A DNA stretch of 64,000 bases from Paracoccaceae bacterium (lineage in GTDB: Bacteria > Pseudomonadota > Alphaproteobacteria > Rhodobacterales > Rhodobacteraceae): positions 310,001-374,000 of the forward strand of contig JACKKJ010000001.1 of NCBI GenBank assembly GCA_024236495.1, written 5' to 3'. Position numbers and translations under genes: made by a program. This document shows positions 42,003-51,513 of this stretch, in pieces; within the stretch, counting starts at the first letter, position 1, and every line of letters starts with the position of its first letter. The notes under the pieces were generated by a model. That model worked only from the letters and a program-made list of their open reading frames with translations. It was not told where the DNA came from and ran no database searches.

Positions 42003-42560
42003 TTGACGCCGACGCCGACGAAGATGACACCGGCGACCGCCTGGATGCTGGCGGTTCGCGACCGACGCGATCGTGCAGCCTTTGCGGCGCTTTTCGATGA
42101 ATACGCGCCCAAGCTGAAGGGCTTCGCCATGCGTGGCGGCAGCAGCGCGACCGAGGCAGAGGAAATCGTTCAGGAAGTCATGCTGACGGTGTGGAGAAAG
42201 GCTGCCCAGTTCGATCCAGAGAGGGCACCGGTATCCGCGTGGATTTACCATATCGCCCGCAACAGACAGATCGACGTTTTCCGAAAGGAACGGCGCCCCC
42301 TGCCCGAAGACCCTGGCCTGCCTTCAACTGTCGATCTGGACGGTGGGGCGGTTCTTGCCGTCGAACAGGAGGCGAACGCCTTGAAAGAGGCGCTGGCCCG
42401 GCTGAACCCCGACCAGCGCGAGATGATCGAGAGAGCCTATCTGGGCGAGCTTTCCCATCAGGAGATCAGCAGCCAGACCGGCCTTCCGCTTGGCACGATC
42501 AAGTCCCGGATCCGATTGGGTCTGGAACGATTGCGCCATGAACTAAGGGAACTACGCTGA
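42003..42560 (+). CDS. rpoE: ECF sigma factor RpoE (ECF11, singlet-oxygen response)
   Basis: A 185 aa sigma-70 family protein. Region 2 reads AFAALFDEYAPKLKGFAMRGGSSATEAEEIVQEVMLTVWRK and AWIYHIARNRQIDVFRK; region 4 reads LNPDQREMIERAYLGELSHQEISSQTGLPLGTIKSRIRLGLERL. It directs the response to singlet oxygen when released from ChrR. The TTG at 42003 is chosen because AAGGAA lies nine bases upstream; an ATG at 42024 is also possible, while the ATG at 41928 sits on the predicted transcription start. The stop lies 1 bp before chrR. Confidence 0.92.
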   Translation: MTPTPTKMTPATAWMLAVRDRRDRAAFAALFDEYAPKLKGFAMRGGSSATEAEEIVQEVMLTVWRKAAQFDPERAPVSAWIYHIARNRQIDVFRKERRPLPEDPGLPSTVDLDGGAVLAVEQEANALKEALARLNPDQREMIERAYLGELSHQEISSQTGLPLGTIKSRIRLGLERLRHELRELR

Positions 42561-42561
42561 G

Positions 42562-43197
42562 ATGACCGAAATCACCCATCATGCCCCCGACGCCTTGCTG
42601 GCCGCCTATGCCGCTGGCAGCTTGCCGCAGCCCTTTGCGATTGTCGTCGCAGCGCACATCTCGCTTTGCAACGATTGCCGCGCCGCCTGCGCGGCCCACG
42701 AGGCCGCCGGAGGCGCAGTGCTTGAAACGGTTGGCGAAGAAGCCGTCTCGGACGCGTTGCGCGGCCGGGTGCTTGGGCTGCTTGACGCGCCATCTGTGCC
42801 GGAACCGCAGTTCGAGCGCGTCGGTATCTTTCCCGGCCCCGTCGTCGAGGCAATGCGGGGAAGACCACCGAGATGGACCCCGCTTGGCATGGGGATTCGC
42901 CAGTGCATCCTTGCCTCGGGCCGGCAGGGTTCGGCACGGCTGCTGTCGATCCCGCCCGGACGTGCGGTACCGGACCACAGTCACAACGGACTTGAGCTAA
43001 CGCTTGTCCTGCAGGGCGCTTTCAGCGATGAAACGGGGTGTTTCGGCGTCGGCGACCTGGAGCTCGCGGATCAGTCCCTGGAGCATACACCGGTCGCCGA
43101 TGACGGCGCAGAATGCATCTGTCTCGCCGCGACAGACGCGCCGCTCCGCTTCTCGTCCCTGATACCGAGTCTACTGCAACCGATCTTCCGGATCTGA
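42562..43197 (+). CDS. chrR: Zinc-dependent cupin anti-sigma factor ChrR
   Basis: A 211 aa protein. The N-terminal anti-sigma domain has the zinc ligands His6, His32, Cys36 and Cys39 (HISLCNDC). The C-terminal cupin domain has VPDHSHNGLELTLVLQGAFSDETG and a later His in LEHTPVADDG. ChrR holds RpoE inactive and is degraded on singlet-oxygen stress in Rhodobacter. Its ATG follows the rpoE TGA by one base, which ensures stoichiometric synthesis. All known metal ligands appear intact, so the switch should be functional. Confidence 0.95.
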   Translation: MTEITHHAPDALLAAYAAGSLPQPFAIVVAAHISLCNDCRAACAAHEAAGGAVLETVGEEAVSDALRGRVLGLLDAPSVPEPQFERVGIFPGPVVEAMRGRPPRWTPLGMGIRQCILASGRQGSARLLSIPPGRAVPDHSHNGLELTLVLQGAFSDETGCFGVGDLELADQSLEHTPVADDGAECICLAATDAPLRFSSLIPSLLQPIFRI

Positions 43198-43289
43198 CCC
43201 GCCGAACCGAAGCCGTCGTCTATCGATCCATGACAGGGCAAGGGCGGTCCTTGTCGGCGTCATCCATGCCGTGCCCCGACAGGGCGCTG

Positions 43290-43493
43290 TCACAGGCTGC
43301 GAACACCCTCAACGACCGCGGCATCGAGACCGGCGCCTCCGGCCTCGACATGGGCGCGCAGTTGCGCACGCATCCGGGGCTCCCAGAAATCACGGATGTG
43401 CCCGGCAATACGCGCCGCGGCGTCTTCCCCCGGCTGGGTCTTGAAGAACGTGGCGATCTGGTTGGCCATGTAGACCATCTTCTCAGGCGACAT
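43290..43493 (-). CDS. fdsD: Formate dehydrogenase delta subunit FdsD
   Basis: A 67 aa protein of the FdsD family: MSPEKMVYMANQIATFFKTQPGEDAAARIAGHIRDFW-type start and the PRMRAQLRAHVEAGG helix. FdsD is a small structural or maturation subunit of the NAD-dependent molybdenum formate dehydrogenase. The ATG at 43493 has GAGG six bases upstream and overlaps the end of fdhD by 11 bp. It closes the fdsGBACD operon. Confidence 0.93.
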   Translation of the reverse strand: MSPEKMVYMANQIATFFKTQPGEDAAARIAGHIRDFWEPRMRAQLRAHVEAGGAGLDAAVVEGVRSL

Positions 43494-44304
43494 CTGAAAC
43501 CTCGTCAACTATGCGATGCGGGTGGCTGTAAAGGTCGAACCCTTCGCCGCGGGCGAAGGCGACCAGGGTGATGCCCGCGGCTTCGGCCGTTCGCAGCGCG
43601 AAGGCCGTAGGGGCGGAGACGGCGATGATCATCGCGCAGCCGGCCATCGCGGCCTTCTGCACCAGTTCGACCGAGAGGCGCGAGGTCATGACGAAGGCGC
43701 CGGTTGCAGGGTCGATCCCACCGCGCAAGAGGGCACCGATCAGCTTGTCGAGCGCGTTGTGACGGCCAACGTCCTCGCGCACCATCACGATGCCCTTCCC
43801 GGGCACAAGAAAGCCGGCGGCATGGGTGGCGTGCGTGCGGGCGTAGAGCGGCTGGCGAACGCGCAATTCCTCGGTCGCGCGATCCACCTCGGCCCGCGTC
43901 ACGCGCAATCCTGGCGCGCCGACATGCGGCACCGCGCGATTGGCCTCGGTCAGGCTGTCGATACCGCACAGGCCGCAGCCGACGGGGCCCGCCATGCTGC
44001 GACGGCGCGCGGCCAACGCCTTTGCCCTGTCCGCCCGCAGCCAGATCCGCGCCTCGATCCCCTCGGCGTGATCGTGGTGCTCGACCTCCTCGATCGCGTC
44101 CAGGCTGGTGATGATCCCTTCACTCAGCGCGAAGCCGCAGGCGAAGTCCAGAACATCGGCAGGCGTCGCCATCATCACCGCAAGCGTCGACCCATCGAAA
44201 GTGACCGCAATCGGCACCTCCTCGGGCAGGGAGCGGCGTACCGCAACGGCGTCCCCGTTGCGGTACGACCAGCCCGCAAAGCTTGAGGCGCCGTCGCGGG
44301 ACAT
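43483..44304 (-). CDS. fdhD: Formate dehydrogenase accessory sulfurtransferase FdhD/FdsC
   Basis: A 273 aa FdhD-family protein: VPIAVTFDGSTLAVMMATPADVLDFACGFALSEGII, the active CxxC in GPVGCGLCGIDSL, and VREDVGRHNALDKLIGALL followed by TSRLSVELVQKAAMAG. It passes sulfur to the molybdenum cofactor of FdsA. The ATG at 44304 lies 4 bp after the fdsA stop. Both cysteines are present, so the protein should be active. Confidence 0.94.
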   Translation of the reverse strand: MSRDGASSFAGWSYRNGDAVAVRRSLPEEVPIAVTFDGSTLAVMMATPADVLDFACGFALSEGIITSLDAIEEVEHHDHAEGIEARIWLRADRAKALAARRRSMAGPVGCGLCGIDSLTEANRAVPHVGAPGLRVTRAEVDRATEELRVRQPLYARTHATHAAGFLVPGKGIVMVREDVGRHNALDKLIGALLRGGIDPATGAFVMTSRLSVELVQKAAMAGCAMIIAVSAPTAFALRTAEAAGITLVAFARGEGFDLYSHPHRIVDEVSDVA

Positions 44305-44308
44305 TGCC

Positions 44309-47203
44309 TTACTCCGCCGCCGGCAGGATGCGGCGCGAAAGCGCTGCCTGCGCGGCATAGTCTTCCTGCCACTCGGTCGGGCCGTTAGACAGGCTGACCT
44401 GCACCGCCGTCACCTTGTATTCCGGGCAGTTGGTCGCCCAGTCGGAGAAGTCGGTGGTGATCACGTTGGCCTGGGTGTCCGGGTGGTGGAAGGTGGTGTA
44501 GACCACACCCGGGCTGACCCGGTCCGTGATCTTCGCACGCAGCGTCGTTTCCCCCGACCGCGAGGCAAGTCTGATCCAGGCGCCATCCTCGATCCCCCTG
44601 TTCTCGGCGTCGTGCGGGTGAATCTCCAGCACGTCCTGATCGTGCCAGACGACGTTCTCGGTCCGACGGGTCTGTGCGCCCACATTGTACTGGCTGAGGA
44701 TACGCCCCGTCGTCAGCAAGAGCGGGAAGCGCGGGCCGGTCTTTTCGTCGGTCGCAACGTATTCGGTCACGATGAACCGACCCTTGCCGCGTACGAAGCC
44801 GTCCACATGCATCAGGGGCGTGCCATCGGGCGACTTTTCATTGCAGGGCCACTGGACCGACCCCATTTCCTCGAGCAGGTCATAGGTCACACCCGCGAAG
44901 GACGGCGTTGTCGCAGCGATCTCGGCCATGATCTGCGCGGGATGGGTATAGGTCCAGCCCGCGTCCCCGGATCGCTTCAACATCGCATTGGCAAGCATCT
45001 GGGTGATTTCCCAGTCGGCATAGCCGTTGCGCGGCGCCATCACCTTGCGCACGCGGTTGATGCGGCGTTCGGCATTGGTGAAGGTGCCGTCCTTCTCGAG
45101 GAACGTCGAGCCCGGAAGGAAGACATGGGCGTAGTTCGCCGTCTCGTTCAGGAACAGGTCGTGGACGATGACGCAGTCCATCGCCGCAAGGCCGGCCGCG
45201 ACATGCTTGGTATCGGGGTCGGATTGCAGGATGTCCTCGCCCTGGCAGTAAAGCCCCTTGAAGGACCCCTCGACGGCGGCATCCAGCATGTTGGGGATAC
45301 GCAGCCCCGGCTCCGCGTCGATCTCGACCCCCCAGAGGCTTTCGAAGATCGCACGAACCTCGGGGTTCTTCACATGACGATAGCCCGGCAGCTCGTGCGG
45401 GAAGGATCCCATGTCGCACGATCCCTGCACGTTGTTCTGACCGCGCAGCGGGTTCACGCCAACGCCCTTGCGGCCGACATTGCCGGTCAGCATGGCCAGG
45501 TTGGCGATACCCATGACCGTGGTCGACCCCTGGCTGTGTTCGGTGACGCCGAGGCCGTAGTAGATGGCCCCGTTTCCGCCGGTCGCGAAAAGCCGGGCGG
45601 CCTTGCGCAACTCTTCGGCAGGAACGCCGGTCAGAAGCTCGGTCGCCTCGGGGCTGTGGCGCGGGTCGCGGATGAATTCGGCATAGGCAAGGAACTCATC
45701 CCAGTCGCAGCGCTCGCGGACGAAGGATTCGTCGAAGATACCTTCGGTCACGATGACATGGGCAAGCGCGGTGACGACGGCGACGTTGGTGCCGGGGCGA
45801 AGCTGCAGATGGTGCGACGCCGCGATGTGCGCCGACTTCACCAGGTTGATCCGGCGCGGGTCGATGACGATCAGCTTCGCCCCCGCCCTCAGCCGCTTCT
45901 TCAGGCGGCTGGCGAAGACCGGATGGCCGTCGGTCGGGTTTGCACCGATGACGATGACCACATCGGTATGTTCGACAGAATCGAAATCCTGTGTCCCGGC
46001 CGAGGTGCCGAAGGTCTGGCCAAGGCCATAGCCGGTGGGCGAGTGGCAGACGCGGGCGCAGGTGTCAGTGTTGTTGTTGCCGAAGACCGCGCGGGTCAGT
46101 TTCTGGACAAGATAGGTTTCCTCGTTCGTGCAGCGCGACGAGGTGATGACACCGATCGACTTCTTGCCGTACGCTTCCTGAATCCCCCGCATCCGGGTCG
46201 CGGCAAAGTCCAGCGCCTCGTCCCAGGTGACTTCGCGCCAAGGATCCTCGATCCGGTCGCGGATCATCGGGTTCAGGATGCGGTCCTTGTGGGTGGCGTA
46301 GCCATAGGCGAAACGCCCTTTGACGCAGGAATGGCCCCGGTTCGCCTTGCCGTGCTTGTGGGGCACCATGCGGACCAGTTCGTCACCGTTCAGTTCCGCC
46401 TTGAACGAACATCCGACCCCGCAATAGGCGCAAGTGGTGACGACCGACCGTTCAGGCGTGCCAAGTTCGATGACCGATTTTTCCTGAAGCGTACCGGTCG
46501 GGCAGGCCTGCACACAGGCGCCGCAGCTTACGCAGTCGGACGACAGGAAATCATCGCCTGCCATACCGGCCGAGACCCGGCTTTCGAAGCCGCGCCCCTC
46601 GATCGTCAGCGCAAAGGTGCCCTGCACTTCCTCGCAGGCGCGTACGCAGCGGGAACAGACGATGCACTTGGACGGATCGTAGGCAAAATAGGGGTTTGAA
46701 AGGTCCTTGGCGATGTATTCCGGGTTCGGCCCGACAGCGGCGCGCTGTTCGAAATGGTTGCGGCCCGGTTCGTAGCGCACATCGCGCAGGCCGACCATTC
46801 CCGCCATGTCCTGGAGTTCGCAGTCGCCATTGGCCGCGCAGGTCAGACAGTCGAGCGGGTGGTCGGAGATGTAAAGCTCCATCACCCCCTTGCGGATCTT
46901 CTTGACCTTGGAGGACTGGGTATGGACGACCATCCCCGGCGCCACCGGCGTGGTGCACGAAGCGGGCGTCCCGCGCCGTCCCTCGATTTCCACAACGCAC
47001 AGGCGGCAGGAGCCGAAGGCGTCCAGCATGTCGGTCGCACAAAGCTTCGGCACCTGGATGCCCGCCTCGGCGGCCGCCCGCATGACCGACGTGCCCTCGG
47101 GCACCGTCACCTCGAAACCGTCGATCGTCAGCGTGACCGGCGCGCCCTCCTTGGCGGGGGTGCCCATGTCGCGGTCGTCCCAGGGAATGATGAAATCTTT
47201 CAT
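44309..47203 (-). CDS. fdsA: NAD-dependent formate dehydrogenase alpha (molybdenum) subunit
   Basis: A 964 aa catalytic subunit. Residues 20-95 are a plant-type [2Fe-2S] domain (Cys55, Cys66, Cys69). A His/Cys-ligated cluster segment and two [4Fe-4S] ferredoxin motifs (CIVCSRCVRACEE; CVSCGACVQACP) follow. The molybdopterin domain begins CAYCGVGCSFK and has the likely Mo-ligand Cys in NNTDTCARVCHSPT. It oxidises formate to CO2 and passes electrons to FdsB. Length and order match Rhodobacter capsulatus FdsA. Its start overlaps the fdsB stop. Confidence 0.97.
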   Translation of the reverse strand: MKDFIIPWDDRDMGTPAKEGAPVTLTIDGFEVTVPEGTSVMRAAAEAGIQVPKLCATDMLDAFGSCRLCVVEIEGRRGTPASCTTPVAPGMVVHTQSSKVKKIRKGVMELYISDHPLDCLTCAANGDCELQDMAGMVGLRDVRYEPGRNHFEQRAAVGPNPEYIAKDLSNPYFAYDPSKCIVCSRCVRACEEVQGTFALTIEGRGFESRVSAGMAGDDFLSSDCVSCGACVQACPTGTLQEKSVIELGTPERSVVTTCAYCGVGCSFKAELNGDELVRMVPHKHGKANRGHSCVKGRFAYGYATHKDRILNPMIRDRIEDPWREVTWDEALDFAATRMRGIQEAYGKKSIGVITSSRCTNEETYLVQKLTRAVFGNNNTDTCARVCHSPTGYGLGQTFGTSAGTQDFDSVEHTDVVIVIGANPTDGHPVFASRLKKRLRAGAKLIVIDPRRINLVKSAHIAASHHLQLRPGTNVAVVTALAHVIVTEGIFDESFVRERCDWDEFLAYAEFIRDPRHSPEATELLTGVPAEELRKAARLFATGGNGAIYYGLGVTEHSQGSTTVMGIANLAMLTGNVGRKGVGVNPLRGQNNVQGSCDMGSFPHELPGYRHVKNPEVRAIFESLWGVEIDAEPGLRIPNMLDAAVEGSFKGLYCQGEDILQSDPDTKHVAAGLAAMDCVIVHDLFLNETANYAHVFLPGSTFLEKDGTFTNAERRINRVRKVMAPRNGYADWEITQMLANAMLKRSGDAGWTYTHPAQIMAEIAATTPSFAGVTYDLLEEMGSVQWPCNEKSPDGTPLMHVDGFVRGKGRFIVTEYVATDEKTGPRFPLLLTTGRILSQYNVGAQTRRTENVVWHDQDVLEIHPHDAENRGIEDGAWIRLASRSGETTLRAKITDRVSPGVVYTTFHHPDTQANVITTDFSDWATNCPEYKVTAVQVSLSNGPTEWQEDYAAQAALSRRILPAAE

Positions 47204-48720
47204 TCCGCGGCCTCCTTCTGGCAGGCGAAATCATCGGGGAAGTGTGTCAGAGCGCTCATCACCGGGAAGGGCGTGAAGCCGCCAAGCGCGCAAAGCGATC
47301 CGTCCTTCATCGTCTCGCAAAGGTCGGTCAGGATCGGCAGCGCAGAGGCATCGCCACGACCGATCCTGTCGATGGTCTCGACACCGCGCACCGCGCCGAT
47401 CCGGCAGGGCGTGCACTTGCCGCAGCTCTCCACGGCGCAGAACTCCATCGCGAAGCGGGCCATCTTCAGCATGTCGGCCGTATCGTCGAAGACGACGACG
47501 CCCGCATGGCCTATCAACCCGCCCTGGCCGTCGAATTCCTCGTAGCCGAAGGGCGTGTCGAACTTCGACACCGGCATGTAGGCCCCCAGCGGGCCGCCCA
47601 CCTGCACCGCCTTGACCGGCCGGCCACTGGCCGTGCCGCCGGCAATGTCGCTGATCAGTTCACCCAGCGGCATCCCGAAGGCGGTTTCGAAGAGACCACC
47701 GTGCTTGACATTGCCGGCAATCTGGATGGGCATGGTGCCCCTGGACCGGCCAAGGCCGAAGCCCGCGTAGTGGGCCGCGCCCTTCTCGAAGATCACCGGA
47801 ACGGTCGCCAGCGACAGGACGTTGTTCACAACCGTGGGTCTGCCGAAAAGCCCCTCCAGCGCCGGAAGCGGCGGCTTGGCGCGTACAATCCCGCGCTTGC
47901 CCTCCAGGCTGTTCAGAAGCGAGGTTTCCTCGCCGCAGACATAGGCCCCTGCCCCGACACGGATTTCCATATCGAAGGCACGGCCGGAGCCAAGGACATC
48001 GGCCCCAAGCAACCCGGCTTCGCGGGCGATGCGAACCGCCTGCTGCATCACCTCGATCGCGTCGGGATATTCCGAGCGGATGTAGACATAGCCCTTCGTA
48101 GCGCCGGTCCCGATCCCGGCGATCGCCATGCCTTCGATCAGCGTGAAGGGATCGCCCTCCATGATCATCCGGTCGGCGAAGGTGCCGCTGTCGCCCTCGT
48201 CGGCGTTGCAGACGATGTATTTTTGCGGGGCGGCGGCGTCATGAACGGTCTGCCACTTGATCCCGGTGGGAAACCCTGCCCCGCCGCGACCGCGCAGGCC
48301 GGAGGTCTTGACCTCGTCGACGATCTGCTGCCCCGACATCGCCAGCGCGCGACGCAGACCGGTCAGGCCGCCATGCGCGCCGTAGTCGGCCAGGCTCAGC
48401 GGGTCGATCACGCCGCAGCGCGCGAAGGTCAGCCGCGTCTGGCGCTTCATCCAGTCCAGGTCCTCGACCGGTCCAAGCGCCTTCGCGCTGCTGCCGTCCA
48501 GGATACCCGCCGCATCACCCGGCTCAACCGCGCCAAATCCGCGACGGATGCCGCCGTCCTCGACCTCGACCAGAGGTTCGAGCCAGATCATGCCGCGCGT
48601 GCCGTTGCGGACGATCTCGATGGTCTGGCCGCGGCGCGCGGCCTCTTCGGCGATGGCACGGGCCACATCGTCTGCGCCAAGAGCCTTGGCGGCGCTGTCG
48701 CGCGGAACGTAGATCCTCAT
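47200..48720 (-). CDS. fdsB: NAD-dependent formate dehydrogenase beta (NADH-binding flavin) subunit
   Basis: A 506 aa protein. An N-terminal thioredoxin-like [2Fe-2S]-type domain (about 1-100, cysteines largely lost) is followed by a NuoF-like domain with FMN/NAD loops GRGGAGFPTGIKW and GAGAYVCGEETSLLNSLEG, and the [4Fe-4S] motif ESCGKCTPCRIGAVRG. It reduces NAD with electrons from FdsA. The ATG overlaps the fdsG stop and the stop overlaps fdsA, so subunits are made together. Confidence 0.96.
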   Translation of the reverse strand: MRIYVPRDSAAKALGADDVARAIAEEAARRGQTIEIVRNGTRGMIWLEPLVEVEDGGIRRGFGAVEPGDAAGILDGSSAKALGPVEDLDWMKRQTRLTFARCGVIDPLSLADYGAHGGLTGLRRALAMSGQQIVDEVKTSGLRGRGGAGFPTGIKWQTVHDAAAPQKYIVCNADEGDSGTFADRMIMEGDPFTLIEGMAIAGIGTGATKGYVYIRSEYPDAIEVMQQAVRIAREAGLLGADVLGSGRAFDMEIRVGAGAYVCGEETSLLNSLEGKRGIVRAKPPLPALEGLFGRPTVVNNVLSLATVPVIFEKGAAHYAGFGLGRSRGTMPIQIAGNVKHGGLFETAFGMPLGELISDIAGGTASGRPVKAVQVGGPLGAYMPVSKFDTPFGYEEFDGQGGLIGHAGVVVFDDTADMLKMARFAMEFCAVESCGKCTPCRIGAVRGVETIDRIGRGDASALPILTDLCETMKDGSLCALGGFTPFPVMSALTHFPDDFACQKEAAE

Positions 48721-49193
48721 GCGCCCGCCTCCTCAAGCAGCTTCGTCATCTTCGCGGCGTCAACCCGGCCCACCACCTTGCCATCGACCATCGCGGCCGG
48801 CGCACAGGCGCACAGACCCAGGCAGTAGACCGGCTCCACCGTCACCGCGCCGTTCTTCGTCGTGCCGTGCCACTCAACGCCAAGCTTTGCCAGCGTCGCC
48901 TCTGCCAGCGCCGCCCCGCCCACCGCCTGACAGGCTTCCGCGCGACAGATCTTCACGACATGCCGGCCGGCCGGAACCTCGCGGTAGTCGTGATAGAAGG
49001 ATACCACGCCATGTACCTCGGCCTTGGAAATGTTCAGAGCATCCGCAATCAACGGCAAAGCCCCCTGCGGGACATGGCCGAACTCTTCCTGGATGGCGTG
49101 AAGGATCGGCAAGAGCGGGCCTTCCAGCCCAAGCTTCTCCGAGATCAGAACCGATATCCGGTCTGAGATGGGTTCTGATTGCGGTTGCGGCAT
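48717..49193 (-). CDS. fdsG: NAD-dependent formate dehydrogenase gamma subunit
   Basis: A 158 aa NuoE-like protein with the [2Fe-2S] ligands in KICRAEACQAVGG and VYCLGLCACAPA. A helical N-terminus (GLEGPLLPILHAIQEEFGHVPQGAL) and EVHGVVSFYHDYREV are also typical. The ATG at 49193 has GGGAG eight bases upstream. It is the first gene of fdsGBACD. The usual LysR regulator gene is not next to it; a perfect inverted repeat GATCAT-CCC-ATGATC (49218-49232) lies 25 bp upstream of the start. Confidence 0.95.
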   Translation of the reverse strand: MPQPQSEPISDRISVLISEKLGLEGPLLPILHAIQEEFGHVPQGALPLIADALNISKAEVHGVVSFYHDYREVPAGRHVVKICRAEACQAVGGAALAEATLAKLGVEWHGTTKNGAVTVEPVYCLGLCACAPAAMVDGKVVGRVDAAKMTKLLEEAGA

Positions 49194-49217
49194 TGGTGAT
49201 CTCCCGTAAATCGGACA

Positions 49218-49232
49218 GATCATCCCATGATC
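49218..49232. promoter_or_regulatory. Inverted repeat upstream of fdsG
   Basis: GATCAT-CCC-ATGATC is a perfect 6 bp inverted repeat between the fds promoter area and the fdsG ATG. The AT-rich sequence just upstream (49235-49275) is the likeliest promoter region. The site may be an operator; no regulator is assigned. Confidence 0.3.
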
Positions 49233-49381
49233 GATAATCTGAAATCAATAATGATTTTACGTTGTGTGATTTGGAAATGTGATCGATTGGGCGCGCGGCG
49301 CACCTCGCGCGCGATTTCAGGCTTCCGAATTGCGTCGCCCCCGGCGCGGGCTGTGACGATGCCTTACTGGCACGCGGGCAT

Positions 49382-50191
49382 TCATGCGATCCGCGCGGTC
49401 GGCGTCATCGCGAGGTCGAAACGCTTCAGGTCCTGCAGGAAGTCGAAATCAGACTTGCGGCGCTGGACTGCCGCGGTGTCGATCGTCGCCAAGACCAGGT
49501 CTTCGGGGCCTGTCGCACGGCAAAGGTGCTGCCCGTCGGGGGCGCAAATCGAACTGGTTCCGCTGAATCCCGAATTGGATTGGTCGGCCGCAAAATCGCA
49601 ATACCCGATGAACATTGCGTTTTCGTAGGAACGCGAAGGAACGATTGTATCCGAGACAAAGCGCCACTTGGCCCGAAGAGCTGTTGGCACCAGCAACAGT
49701 TCCGTTCCCAACAGCGCAGCCCGACGCGCCAGTTCAGGGAACTCGATGTCATAGCAGATAAGGACCGAACAACGGACGCCTTCGAACTCGAAGACCGCGG
49801 GTCCCGGTCCCGGGGCGAAGCACTCGCGCTCGAAGTCGTTCGGCAACGCAACCTTGCGATAATTGCAGACAAGATGCCCGTCACGATCGAAAACGATGGC
49901 GCTGTTGTGCATCACGCCGCCGCTTCTCTCCGGGTATCCCATGACCAGCCCGACACCATGGCGAGCCGCAAGCTGACCGGCCGCCCGGAGCGAAGGCGAC
50001 CCCTGATCCTGGGCCGCCGCGCGCACTGCGTCGGCGCGGCCATAGCCGGAGAAGTACAACTCTGGCGTGACAAGCATCTTGGCGCCCGCGTCGGCGGCAC
50101 GCGACATCGCGACATCCAGATCCGAAAGAGCTTCGTCAGCGGAACGAAACGCCGGGCAAACCTGAAAAAGAGCTAGATCAAACAGTGGCAC
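49382..50191 (-). CDS. Nitrilase-superfamily carbon-nitrogen hydrolase linked to a TRAP transporter
   Basis: A 269 aa protein with the triad in order: MLVTPELYFSGYG (Glu), NYRKVALPNDFERECFAPG (Lys), and VLICYDIEFPELAR (Cys). It resembles amidase or N-carbamoyl amidohydrolase branches rather than true nitrilases. It starts 14 bp after dctM and is the last gene of the TRAP operon, so the imported compound probably carries an amide, nitrile or carbamoyl group. It differs clearly from the nitrilase at 30.3 kb. Confidence 0.88.
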   Translation of the reverse strand: MPLFDLALFQVCPAFRSADEALSDLDVAMSRAADAGAKMLVTPELYFSGYGRADAVRAAAQDQGSPSLRAAGQLAARHGVGLVMGYPERSGGVMHNSAIVFDRDGHLVCNYRKVALPNDFERECFAPGPGPAVFEFEGVRCSVLICYDIEFPELARRAALLGTELLLVPTALRAKWRFVSDTIVPSRSYENAMFIGYCDFAADQSNSGFSGTSSICAPDGQHLCRATGPEDLVLATIDTAAVQRRKSDFDFLQDLKRFDLAMTPTARIA

Positions 50192-50205
50192 CTGGATCCC
50201 CGTTC

Positions 50206-51510
50206 TCAGTGCAGGCCCAGCAGACGCGGGACGAATAGCGACAACTCCGGGAAGAAGGTAACCAGCAACATCACAGGAAGCGCAACGTAGAAAATGATCT
50301 GCAAGGCAGGCTTTATCGCTTCATGGATAGAGACCTTGCCGATCCGGCACGCCATGTAGAGGATCGGAGCGACAGGCGGGCTGTTGGCGCCGATGACGAC
50401 CGAACAGGCCACGATCGAGGCATAGTGGACGGGGTCTACCCCATGATGCGCCATCAAGGGCATCATCAGAGGTGCGATGACAACGGTCACTGAAAGGTCG
50501 TCCATGATCATGCCGACAAAGATCAGGAACACGTTGACCAGCAAGAGGATCAGGAACGTGTTCTCCGTCAGGTGCGTCACCGCTTCCGTCAGTTCCTGGG
50601 GCACGCTCTCGGCCACCATGATGCGCCCGATCATGAAGGAAAACAGCAGGATCAGGATGATCGTACCCGTCGTTTCCCCCGCTTCGATCAGGCTTTGGCG
50701 AAACCGCGCCAAGGTAAGGTCGCGGTAGATGAAGAAGCCGATCAGGATCGCCATGAAAAGGGCGACGGCGGCGGCCTCGGTCGGGGTGAATACGCCACCA
50801 TAGATGCCCCCCAGGATTACCACCGGCATCATCAGCGCCGGAAGGGCCTGAAGCGTCGCGCGCAGCGGGCCATGGGGGGACTTCTGCGCCGAAATCGCGG
50901 CCATGCGTTCAGGGGTATCGACAAGCATTCTAGCGGTCACGATCTTGTTGAAGATCATCAGGCCGACCATCAGCAGAAGGCCAGGCACGATTGTTGCCGC
51001 GAAGAGGGCCGTGATGGACTGGCGGGTGACGACACCGAAAAGGATCAGCGTGATCGAAGGGGGGATCAGGATGCCAAGCAGCGAAGACACCCCCAGCAGG
51101 GCGCTCGTATAGCCGCGGGGATAGCCGCGGGCGGCCAGCGGATCGCCCATGATGGTACCGATCGAGGCCACGGCAGCGGTCGCCGTTCCCGAAATCGCGC
51201 CGAATACACCTGAGGACCCGATCAGGGCTGCGCCAAGGCCGCCTTTTCGTCCCCGCATCGCCATGGACATGAAGCTGATCAGCCGGGCAGCGACCCCGCC
51301 GCTTTGCATCAGATAGCCCGCCAGGACAAACAGCGGCAAGGCCAGCAGGATGACCGAGTCGAGCGACCTGAACCCCTGCAACAGCAATGTCGAGGTGCTG
51401 ACATCGTACGCCCAGACCAGAAACATCAGGACGCCGGCGAAAGACCAGGCTACCGGCACCCCGAAGATCATCAGGGCCATCAGGAGCAAGATGCCGAAAA
51501 GAGCTTCCAT
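50206..51510 (-). CDS. TRAP transporter large permease DctM
   Basis: A 434 aa protein with about 12-13 transmembrane helices. Typical DctM stretches are GSSGVFGAISGTATAAVASIGTIMGDPLAARGYPRGYTSALLG and IPPSITLILFGVVTRQSI, and the C-terminal half contains FTPTEAAAVALFMAI. It forms the ion-coupled channel for the substrate delivered by DctP. It lies 3 bp after dctQ. The TRAP set is complete and intact. Confidence 0.95.
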   Translation of the reverse strand: MEALFGILLLMALMIFGVPVAWSFAGVLMFLVWAYDVSTSTLLLQGFRSLDSVILLALPLFVLAGYLMQSGGVAARLISFMSMAMRGRKGGLGAALIGSSGVFGAISGTATAAVASIGTIMGDPLAARGYPRGYTSALLGVSSLLGILIPPSITLILFGVVTRQSITALFAATIVPGLLLMVGLMIFNKIVTARMLVDTPERMAAISAQKSPHGPLRATLQALPALMMPVVILGGIYGGVFTPTEAAAVALFMAILIGFFIYRDLTLARFRQSLIEAGETTGTIILILLFSFMIGRIMVAESVPQELTEAVTHLTENTFLILLLVNVFLIFVGMIMDDLSVTVVIAPLMMPLMAHHGVDPVHYASIVACSVVIGANSPPVAPILYMACRIGKVSIHEAIKPALQIIFYVALPVMLLVTFFPELSLFVPRLLGLH

Positions 51511-51513
51511 GGA

